Shown: positions 41,819 to 47,994 of the stretch, in pieces
How the letters are laid out: each line of letters begins with the position of its first letter
Position numbering within the stretch: the stretch's first letter is position 1
NCBI RefSeq assembly: GCF_000145235.1
Contig: NC_014391.1
Location: 6,157,501-6,221,500, forward strand
Length of the DNA stretch: 64,000 bases
Source: Micromonospora aurantiaca ATCC 27029
GTDB taxonomy: Bacteria > Actinomycetota > Actinomycetes > Mycobacteriales > Micromonosporaceae
Direction of reading: 5' to 3'
Notes under the pieces: generated by a model
What the model saw: only the letters and a program-made list of their open reading frames with translations
Databases searched by the model: none
What the model was told of the DNA's origin: nothing
Translations under genes and position numbers: made by a program

Positions 41819-42508
41819 TCAGGCCCGGGTGCGCCGCGCCCAGGCGTAGCCGGTCAGCGCCACCGCCGTCCAGGCCAGGGCCCAGCCGGTGAGCAGCAGA
41901 CCGGCCCCGGCCGCGACCGGCCCGGTGACCGCCCGCGCGGTCGCCATGACCGGCGGGACCATCCAGGGCGCGACCGAGCCGGAGAGCCCGAGCACCACGA
42001 CCCCGACCGCGCCCGTGACCAGCACGGCGACCCCGTAGCCGGCGCTGCGGGTCACGGCCCGGCTCGCCAGCGCGCCGAGCGCCACCGCAGCCGGCAGCGA
42101 GAGCAGGTGGGCCCAGAGCCCGAGCGCCACCCCGAGGAGCACCGGCCGCTCCCCCGGCCCGACGGTCGCGGTGACCCCGCCGAGCGGCCACGGCAGCGCC
42201 AGCGCGACGAGCACCACGGCGAGCCCGGCCACCAGCGCCGCGAGCAGCCCGGCCGCCCGCTCCCGGGCCGGGCCGGCCACCACCCGGGCCATCCGGCGCT
42301 GCACGTCGGGTTCCACGTCCAGCAGGATCTTGGTCTGCCAGGCCAGCACCGGGAACAGCACCACGGCGGAGACGCCGTAGGCCTCCGCCGGCCGGGCCCG
42401 GCCACCGCCGTAGAGGACGCCGAGGACGAGCAGGCCGGCCAGCACCGGCGCCAGCGCCCGTCCGGTACGCACGAAGCCGGCCAGCCGCAGCCGGACCAGC
42501 GCGATCAC
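41819..42508 (-). CDS. ABC transporter permease subunit (six-helix membrane protein)
   Basis: 229 residues, almost entirely hydrophobic with about six membrane helices (for example LAPVLAGLLVLGVLYGGG at about 19-36 and LLAALVAGLAVVLVALALPW). It has no signature beyond an ABC-2-like permease layout. Its start overlaps the stop of the ATP-binding gene (ATGA at 42505-42508), so the two form one exporter. The substrate is unknown. The pair is inserted between rplA and rplJ. Confidence 0.82.
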   Translation of the reverse strand: MIALVRLRLAGFVRTGRALAPVLAGLLVLGVLYGGGRARPAEAYGVSAVVLFPVLAWQTKILLDVEPDVQRRMARVVAGPARERAAGLLAALVAGLAVVLVALALPWPLGGVTATVGPGERPVLLGVALGLWAHLLSLPAAVALGALASRAVTRSAGYGVAVLVTGAVGVVVLGLSGSVAPWMVPPVMATARAVTGPVAAGAGLLLTGWALAWTAVALTGYAWARRTRA

Positions 42509-43392
42509 CGGGCCACCTCCGGCGCCGGCCCGGGCCGGGCGGAGTCCCCGGCCTCGGCACCGGCCTGGTCCGGGGAACCAGCGGCGGACGCGCCGACCGA
42601 CCCGCCGGTGCCCGACGGCCCGGCGGAGGCCGGCACCGGGTGCGTGGCCGGGGGCGGGACGGCGTGTTCGCGTACCCGAAGGATCTGATGGCCGTCGGCG
42701 CGCAGGCGGGCGACGGCGGTGGCCAGCCCGGCGGCCGGGACCGCCAGCTCGACCACGGCGACGGCCGCGCCGCCCGACGACGCCTCCTCGGTCACCGTGC
42801 CGTCGGTGACCGACAGGTGCCGGGCTCCGGGGAGCCGGACCGTCTCGCCGCGGTGGTCGCTGACCAGCACCGTGCCGCCGTCGGCCAGCACCTCGCCGAT
42901 GATCTCGGGGACCGACTCCCGGGCGGTGGCGTCCAGCCCCTCCCAGGGCTCGTCGAGCACCAGCAGGCCGGGCGGGCGCAGCAGTGCCTGCGCCAGGCCG
43001 ACCTTCTGCGCGGTGCCCTTGGACAGCCGCGGCAGGCGCACGTCGTGGAAGCGGGTCAGGCCCAGTCGCTCCACCCAGTGGCGCACCGCCCGGTCGGTGG
43101 CGGGACCGGGCAGGCCGGCGACGCGGCCCATGGCGGACAGGTACGCCCCGACTGTGAACGGCTGGTCGGCGGGGAAGCGCTCCGGCACCCAGCCGACGAC
43201 CGGCGGCCGGTCGGCGACCCGGCCCCGGCTCGGGCGCAGCACCCCGGCGGCCAGCTGGAGCAGAGTGGACTTGCCGGCGCCGTTGCGGCCGAGCACGACC
43301 GCTGCCTCACCCGGGCCGATCGCGACGTCGACCTGCCGCAGCACCCACGGGCCGTGCCTGTGGTAGCGGAGCCAGACGCCGTCGAGCCGCAT
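42505..43392 (-). CDS. ABC transporter ATP-binding protein
   Basis: 295 residues. Walker A is GRNGAGKST at about 35-43, the signature region is LSKGTAQKVGLAQAL (a degenerate LSGGQ, here LSKGT), Walker B is LLVLDEPWEGLD, and the H-loop is VLVSDHRGE. The ABC domain ends at about 200; a further 95-residue C-terminal part, rich in Pro, Gly and Ala, looks disordered. The ATG at 43392 is chosen because it gives the usual MRLDGVWLRY start. It partners the downstream permease. Confidence 0.88.
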   Translation of the reverse strand: MRLDGVWLRYHRHGPWVLRQVDVAIGPGEAAVVLGRNGAGKSTLLQLAAGVLRPSRGRVADRPPVVGWVPERFPADQPFTVGAYLSAMGRVAGLPGPATDRAVRHWVERLGLTRFHDVRLPRLSKGTAQKVGLAQALLRPPGLLVLDEPWEGLDATARESVPEIIGEVLADGGTVLVSDHRGETVRLPGARHLSVTDGTVTEEASSGGAAVAVVELAVPAAGLATAVARLRADGHQILRVREHAVPPPATHPVPASAGPSGTGGSVGASAAGSPDQAGAEAGDSARPGPAPEVAR

Positions 43393-43420
43393 GCGCCCGA
43401 GAGTGCCACACCGGACAGAC

Positions 43421-43460
43421 GAACGGGGCCCCGCCACGACGTGGTGGCGGAGCCCCGTTC
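43421..43460 (-). terminator. Terminator after rplA
   Basis: The stem 43421-43437 with 43444-43460 has 16 pairs with one mismatch and a six-base loop, 14 bases after the rplA stop. No U-run. Confidence 0.8.
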
Positions 43461-43474
43461 GGGAGTACGCGTGC

Positions 43475-44191
43475 TCAGCCCTCGGCCGAGCCCTCCTGGA
43501 AGTTCTTCACGACCTTCGGGTCGACCGGTACGCCCGGGCCCATGGTGGTGGTGAGGGTGACCTTCTTGAGGTACGTGCCCTTGGCCGCGGACGGCTTGGC
43601 CCGCAGCACCTCGTCCAGCACCGCGGCGTAGTTGTCCACCAGCTGGTTCTCGGAGAAGGAGGCCTTGCCGATGATCAGGTGCAGGTTGGAGTGCTTGTCC
43701 ACCCGGAAGGTGATCTTACCGCCCTTGATGTCCGAGACGGCCTTGGTGACGTCCATGGTCACGGTGCCGGTCTTCGGGTTCGGCATCAGACCGCGCGGGC
43801 CCAGGATCCGCGCGATCCGGCCGATCTTGGCCATCTGGTCGGGCGTGGCGATCGCCGCGTCGAAGTCCAGCCAACCGCCCTGGATACGGGCGACCAGCTC
43901 GTCGGTGCCCACCTCGTCCGCACCCGCGGCGACGGCCTCCTCGGCCTTCGCGCCGGCGGCGAAGACGATCACGCGGGCGGTCTTACCGGTGCCGTGCGGC
44001 AGGTTGACCGTGCCGCGGACCATCTGGTCCGCCTTGCGGGGGTCGACGCCGAGGCGCATCGCGACCTCGACCGTGGCGTCGAACTTGACGTTGGTGGTCT
44101 CCTTGGCCAGCTTGACGGCCTCGACCGGGGTGTAGAGCTTCGACCGGTCGATGACATCGGCGGCCTTGCGGTAGCTCTTGCTGCGCTGCAT
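43475..44191 (-). CDS. rplA: 50S ribosomal protein L1
   Basis: 238 residues. It forms the L1 stalk that guides deacylated tRNA out of the ribosome and represses its own operon in E. coli. It starts MQRSKSYRKAADVIDRSKLY. The family block ARILGPRGLMPNPKTGTVT lies at about 125-143. It follows rplK by 88 bases, and a strong terminator follows. Confidence 0.98.
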   Translation of the reverse strand: MQRSKSYRKAADVIDRSKLYTPVEAVKLAKETTNVKFDATVEVAMRLGVDPRKADQMVRGTVNLPHGTGKTARVIVFAAGAKAEEAVAAGADEVGTDELVARIQGGWLDFDAAIATPDQMAKIGRIARILGPRGLMPNPKTGTVTMDVTKAVSDIKGGKITFRVDKHSNLHLIIGKASFSENQLVDNYAAVLDEVLRAKPSAAKGTYLKKVTLTTTMGPGVPVDPKVVKNFQEGSAEG

Positions 44192-44279
44192 TTCTGGTGA
44201 CTCCTGTGGTCTCTGGCGGGCGCGCGGCGTACGCGGCCCTCCCACGAACAGAAAGATCGGGTGGAGCGGTGGAGCGAGA

Positions 44280-44711
44280 TCAGTCGGCGACGGTCAGGCC
44301 CATCGACCGGGCGGTGCCGGCGATGATCTTCTCGGCCTGGTCGATGTCGTTGGCGTTGAGGTCCGCCATCTTCTTCTCGGCGATCTCGCGCAGCTGGGCG
44401 CGGGTGACCGAGCCGACCTTCTCCTTGTGCGGGACGCCCGAGCCCTTCTGCACGCCGGCGGCCTTGATCAGCAGCCGGGCGGCGGGCGGGGTCTTCAGCA
44501 CGAAGGTGAACGTGCGGTCCTCGTAGACGCTGATCTCGGCGGGGACGATGTCGCCCCGCTGGGACTCGGTCTGCGCGTTGTAGGACTTGCAGAACTCCAT
44601 GATGTTCACGCCGTGCTGGCCGAGCGCGGGGCCGACCGGCGGCGCCGGCGTGGCCTGGCCCGCCGGCAGCTGAAGCGTGAACGTCTTGACGAGCTTCTTC
44701 TTCGGAGGCAT
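44280..44711 (-). CDS. rplK: 50S ribosomal protein L11
   Basis: 143 residues. It lies at the GTPase-associated centre and is the binding site region for thiostrepton. The N-terminal Pro-rich helix segment is LPAGQATPAPPVGPALGQHG (about 14-33), with the Pro residues where thiopeptide resistance arises intact. It is separated from nusG by a terminator and 188 bases. Confidence 0.98.
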   Translation of the reverse strand: MPPKKKLVKTFTLQLPAGQATPAPPVGPALGQHGVNIMEFCKSYNAQTESQRGDIVPAEISVYEDRTFTFVLKTPPAARLLIKAAGVQKGSGVPHKEKVGSVTRAQLREIAEKKMADLNANDIDQAEKIIAGTARSMGLTVAD

Positions 44712-44850
44712 GTCTCTTCCTGGGGCTTGGAACTGGGATTCTCGCCGGTCCGCGGGCGCGCACGGTCAGCACGGTGCGGACAGCCGACGTTCTAGGGTAG
44801 CGCAGCCGTCGGCCACCCCCCGCGCCGAGGTCGGCGGATGGCGAAACGGC

Positions 44851-44890
44851 GCACCGGCGGCCACCCCGGGAAGGGGCGGGCCGCCGGTGC
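44851..44890 (-). terminator. Terminator after nusG
   Basis: A 12-bp perfect outer stem (44851-44862 with 44879-44890) and an inner CCCC/GGGG stem lie nine bases after the nusG stop. The rplK promoter should lie in 44712-44850, but no convincing hexamers were found. Confidence 0.8.
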
Positions 44891-44899
44891 CGACGTACG

Positions 44900-45622
44900 T
44901 CAGATCTTGGCGACCTGGTTGAAGTTCAGCTCGACCGGCGTCTCCCGGCCGAAGATCGACACCAGCACCTTGAGCTTCTGCTGGTCGGCGTTGATCTCGC
45001 TGATCGTCGCCGGCAGCGACGCGAACGCGCCGTCGGTGACGGTGACCGAGTCGCCGACCTCGAAGTCGAGGACCTTGATCTCGGGCTTGGCCTTCTTCTG
45101 CTCGGTCTCGACCGCCGGGGCCAGCCACTTGAGCACCTCGTCGAGGCTCAGCGGCGCCGGCCGGTCGGCCCGGTCGGTCGCGCCGACGAAGCCGGTGACC
45201 CCCGGGGTGTTCCGGACGCAGGAGTAGGACTCGGCGGTCAGCTCCATCCGGACCAGGATGTAGCCCGGGAAGACCTTCGCCTGGACCTGCGACCGCTTGC
45301 CGTTCTTGACCTCGACCTCTTCCCGGGTCGGCACCTCGACCTGGTAGATGAAGTCCTCCATGTCGAGGGAGGTGATCCGGGTCTCGAGGTTGGTCTTGAC
45401 CTTGTTCTCGTAGCCGGCGTACGAGTGCACCACGTACCAGTCGCCGGGCGCGTAACGCAGCTTCTGGCGCAGCTCGGCGACCGGGTCGAAGTCCTCGTCC
45501 GGGGCCGGCTCGGTGGTCGGGAACTCCGGCTCGCTGGCGGCCTCGACCGACTCGTTGTTGGCCGCCGTCGCCACCGTGGACTGCTCGTCCGGGGTTCCGG
45601 CGGTCTCGTCGTACTCAGGCAC
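44900..45622 (-). CDS. nusG: Transcription termination/antitermination factor NusG
   Basis: 240 residues from a GTG at 45622. Residues 1-55 are an acidic Ala/Glu/Asp extension common in actinobacteria. The NGN domain starts at DWYVVHSYAGYENKVKTNLE (about 61-80) and contains VFPGYILVRM. The C-terminal KOW domain is VGDSVTVTDGAFASLPATIS, ending PVELNFNQVAKI. It couples RNA polymerase to Rho or ribosome. It is in an operon with secE, 35 bases upstream. Confidence 0.97.
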   Translation of the reverse strand: MPEYDETAGTPDEQSTVATAANNESVEAASEPEFPTTEPAPDEDFDPVAELRQKLRYAPGDWYVVHSYAGYENKVKTNLETRITSLDMEDFIYQVEVPTREEVEVKNGKRSQVQAKVFPGYILVRMELTAESYSCVRNTPGVTGFVGATDRADRPAPLSLDEVLKWLAPAVETEQKKAKPEIKVLDFEVGDSVTVTDGAFASLPATISEINADQQKLKVLVSIFGRETPVELNFNQVAKI

Positions 45623-45657
45623 GCTCGCTCACTTCCGTCAGTATCGCTGTCCGCAGG

Positions 45658-46050
45658 TCAGCTGGACTCGCCGAAGACCCACAGCACCGCCTTGGCGAAG
45701 CCGTAGTCCAGGCCGGCCACGATCGCCAGCATCACCGCGACGAAGGTGACCACCACGGCCGTGTAGGTCAGCAGCTCCTTGCGGGTCGGCCAGATGACCT
45801 TACGCAGCTCTGCCACGACCTCGCGGAAGAACCGCGCGATGCGGGCGAACAGCCCGATCCGCTCGGTGTCCTTGCGGGTCTTCCGGCCCTCGGCCGGCTC
45901 GGCCTGCGCCCGCTTGCGGGTCGCGGTGCCACCCCGGGCGACCGGCTCGTCCGCGTCGGTGGCGTCGTCGTCGGCCACGTCGTCGACGGTCGCGTCGTCG
46001 TTCAGACGCTCGTCGCCGTCGTCCTCGCCGCGGCGCTTGCTCTCGGCCAC
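45658..46050 (-). CDS. secE: Protein translocase subunit SecE
   Basis: 130 residues from a GTG at 46050 with GGAGG five bases upstream. The first 70 residues are acidic and charged (GEDDGDERLNDDATVDDVAD). The conserved amphipathic helix FFREVVAELRKVIWPTRKEL (about 84-103) and one membrane helix VVVTFVAVMLAIVAGLDYGF follow. It clamps SecY. The tRNA-Trp-secE-nusG-rplK order is typical of actinobacteria. Confidence 0.95.
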   Translation of the reverse strand: MAESKRRGEDDGDERLNDDATVDDVADDDATDADEPVARGGTATRKRAQAEPAEGRKTRKDTERIGLFARIARFFREVVAELRKVIWPTRKELLTYTAVVVTFVAVMLAIVAGLDYGFAKAVLWVFGESS

Positions 46051-46263
46051 TTCGCCCTCCGTGCGGGTATGGGGTCGCACGCCGGGCGGCGTGCGCGGCG
46101 TGTTGGTCACGCCGGCCGGACCAACCGTCCCGCGACGGGCCGCGGCCGGCGGACCGGCCGGGAGGGCCCGAACGCCTCGGAACCACCCCACCGATGCCAC
46201 CACCACGGGCCGGACGCCGCCGGTGAGGGCGGCGCGACCCACGGAACGGTCAGGCCTGAGGCG

Positions 46264-46336
<73 letters not shown>

Positions 46337-46402
46337 GTGCGGCAACTCACCTCCACCCGGACACGCTGTGCCGAGCGGGGGTCACTTGCCCCACGGCGGA
46401 CC

Positions 46403-46432
46403 AGTGTACGGGTAGTCGTGCGACTTTCCCAA
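46403..46432 (-). promoter_or_regulatory. Candidate promoter of tRNA-Trp and secE-nusG
   Basis: On the minus strand TTGGGA (46427-46432) and TACACT (46403-46408) are spaced by 18 bases. The -10 ends 66 bases before the tRNA. Confidence 0.5.
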
Positions 46433-46463
46433 CCGGTCTGCCCCTCGCGCGTCGGGCGAACCC

Positions 46464-46856
46464 TCAGCGCGTCGTGCGGATCAGTGCCCGAGCCTGCGAC
46501 AGCACCTTCTCACCCTGGCAGGTGGCGGTGATGTCGAGCCTGGTCAGGCCCTCTTCGGTGACCTCCTTGACCACCGCTGACACCTCGATCTCGGTGCCCT
46601 CTTCGGTGTCCGGGACGACCACCGGGCGGGTGAACCGGACGCCGAAGTCCACCACCGCGTCCGGCGCGCCGGCCCAGCCGGCCACCGCCCGGCCGACCAG
46701 CGCCATGGTGAACATGCCGTGGGCGATGACGCCCGGCAGCCCGACGCCGGTGGCGGTGCGGTCGCTCCAGTGGATCGGGTTGAAGTCGCCCGAGGCGCCC
46801 GCGTAGCGGACCAGGTCCGCGCGGGTCACCCGGTACGTCTGGGTGGGCAGCTCCAT
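46464..46856 (-). CDS. hadB: MaoC-like (3R)-hydroxyacyl dehydratase subunit, HadB type
   Basis: 130 residues with a hot-dog fold. The catalytic Asp-His pair is D24 and H29 in GDFNPIHWSD, the hydratase-2 motif. This subunit carries the active site, and the companion HadA supplies the other half of the substrate-binding fold. It starts five bases after hadA. The position between rpmG and tRNA-Trp/secE matches the mycobacterial had locus, where the enzyme dehydrates hydroxyacyl-ACP in fatty-acid elongation. The role here (FAS-II or another acyl pathway) is inferred. Confidence 0.88.
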   Translation of the reverse strand: MELPTQTYRVTRADLVRYAGASGDFNPIHWSDRTATGVGLPGVIAHGMFTMALVGRAVAGWAGAPDAVVDFGVRFTRPVVVPDTEEGTEIEVSAVVKEVTEEGLTRLDITATCQGEKVLSQARALIRTTR

Positions 46857-46860
46857 GTCC

Positions 46861-47307
46861 TCAGGCCTCCCCGCGTACGACGATCTTGGACCACACGGCG
46901 ACCACCGGCTCACCGTCCACCGTGCTCACGTCCGTGCGGGTGGTCAGGAAGCCGTGCCCGCCCCGGGTGGTGACCTCCTCGATGGTGTTCACGCACACCA
47001 GCTCGTCCCCGGCCACCACCGGCCGGGTGTACGCGAACCGCTGGTCGCCGTGCACCACACGGCTGTAGTCGACGCCGAGCGCCGGGTCCTCGACGATCTG
47101 CCGGCTGGCCGACATGGTGACGACCACGGGGAACGTCGGCGGCGCCACCACGTCGGGGTGGCCGAGCGCCCGGGCCGCCTCCGGGTCGTGGTGGACCGGG
47201 TCGGTGGCGCCGACGGCGGTGGCGAACTCGCGGATCTTTTCTCGGCCCACCTGGTAGGGGGCGGTCGGCGGGTACGTCCGGCCGACGAAGGACGGGTCCA
47301 GGGACAT
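46861..47307 (-). CDS. hadA: MaoC-like dehydratase N-terminal (FAS1-like) subunit, HadA type
   Basis: 148 residues, starting MSLDPSFVGRTYPPTAPYQV. It is a hot-dog domain without the Asp-His catalytic pair but with the conserved YTRPVVAGDELVC and DPVHHDPEAARALGHPDVVA segments of the N-terminal MaoC partner. It stabilises and orients substrate for HadB. No hadC is present downstream, unlike Mycobacterium. It is 120 bases after rpmG, with an elaborate inverted repeat in the gap. Confidence 0.87.
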   Translation of the reverse strand: MSLDPSFVGRTYPPTAPYQVGREKIREFATAVGATDPVHHDPEAARALGHPDVVAPPTFPVVVTMSASRQIVEDPALGVDYSRVVHGDQRFAYTRPVVAGDELVCVNTIEEVTTRGGHGFLTTRTDVSTVDGEPVVAVWSKIVVRGEA

Positions 47308-47331
47308 GCCGCCGAACCTACACGGAAAACA

Positions 47332-47393
47332 CGAACGCCGATCCGCCCGGTCGGGCGGCCCGGAGGCCACCCGTCAGGTGGATCGGCGTTCGA
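47332..47393 (-). terminator. Multi-branched inverted repeat between rpmG and hadA
   Basis: A perfect 13-bp stem (47332-47344 with 47381-47393) encloses two small hairpins, CGCCCGGTCGGGCG at 47345-47358 and CCACC/GGTGG at 47368-47382, the latter competing for two bases. It lies 34 bases after the rpmG stop. It may be a terminator, or a structured element controlling hadA expression. Confidence 0.6.
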
Positions 47394-47427
47394 GAAGCTG
47401 TTGCGGTGCCGGCTGCGCCGGCCGCGG

Positions 47428-47595
47428 TCAGCGGGTCTCGCGGTGGACGGTGTGCTTGCCGTCCCGGGGGCAGAACTTCTTCAGCTCGATGCGGTCCGGG
47501 TCGTTACGGCGGTTCTTACGCGTGATGTAGTTGCGCTCCTTGCACTCCACACACGCCAAAGTGATCTTCGGCCGGACATCGGTCGCCTTCGCCAC
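47428..47595 (-). CDS. rpmG: 50S ribosomal protein L33 (short, too small to be noticed by length)
   Basis: 55 residues from a GTG at 47595. The product begins AKATDVRPKITLACVECKER, contains the family block NYITRKNRRNDPDRIELKKF and ends CPRDGKHTVHRETR. Three of the four zinc Cys are present (CVEC and the first of the second pair); the fourth is Asp in CPRD. It sits between the tRNA-Met/Thr pair and hadA, as in mycobacteria. Confidence 0.95.
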   Translation of the reverse strand: MAKATDVRPKITLACVECKERNYITRKNRRNDPDRIELKKFCPRDGKHTVHRETR

Positions 47596-47727
47596 GGCGG
47601 AGTGCCTTCCTCGCTCACGGATATCAACTACGGCGTGTCAGCGTACGCGCTGACGACGCGGACATGCAAAGTGGGCGCCTGTGGCGCCCATCCCACCGGC
47701 CACCGGGCTGGGCCCGGAGGACGAGAG

Positions 47728-47800
47728 TAGCGGTGGCCGGACTTGAACCGGCGACACAGCGATTATGAGCCGCTTGCTCTGCCATCTGAGCTACACCGCC
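47728..47800 (-). tRNA. tRNA-Met (anticodon CAT)
   Basis: 73 bases. Acceptor GGCGGTG/CACCGCT (one G-U), D-arm AGCTCAGATGG, anticodon loop with CAT, and TPsiC GGTTCAAGTCC. The Watson-Crick first pair of the acceptor stem is replaced by G-U, and initiator features are absent, so it is taken as elongator Met. An Ile2 (lysidine) tRNA cannot be excluded, but the locus position favours Met. Confidence 0.9.
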
Positions 47801-47825
47801 GTGGCGGGTCCAGCCGGACCCTCTG

Positions 47826-47898
47826 AGCCCCCTTACGGAATCGAACCGTAGACCTTCTCCTTACCATGGAGACGCTCTGCCGACTGAGCTAAGGGGGC
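47826..47898 (-). tRNA. tRNA-Thr (anticodon GGT)
   Basis: 73 bases. Acceptor GCCCCCT/AGGGGGC, D-arm AGCTCAGTCGG, anticodon loop ATGGTAA with GGT, and TPsiC GGTTCGATTCC. It is 25 bases upstream of tRNA-Met in the same direction, so they are probably one transcript with rpmG. Confidence 0.97.
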
Positions 47899-47934
47899 CT
47901 GCCCGATCACCCCGGGGGGTGTCGCGCAGGGGAA

Positions 47935-47963
47935 ACAGTACACGACCGCGTCGCGCAGGTGAA
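47935..47963 (-). promoter_or_regulatory. Candidate promoter of the tRNA-Thr/tRNA-Met/rpmG unit
   Basis: On the minus strand TTCACC (47958-47963) and TACTGT (47935-47940) are spaced by exactly 17 bases, 36 bases before tRNA-Thr. Confidence 0.5.
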
Positions 47964-47994
47964 ATCGGATCCCCCGGGTGCGTGTCCGCCCTGG

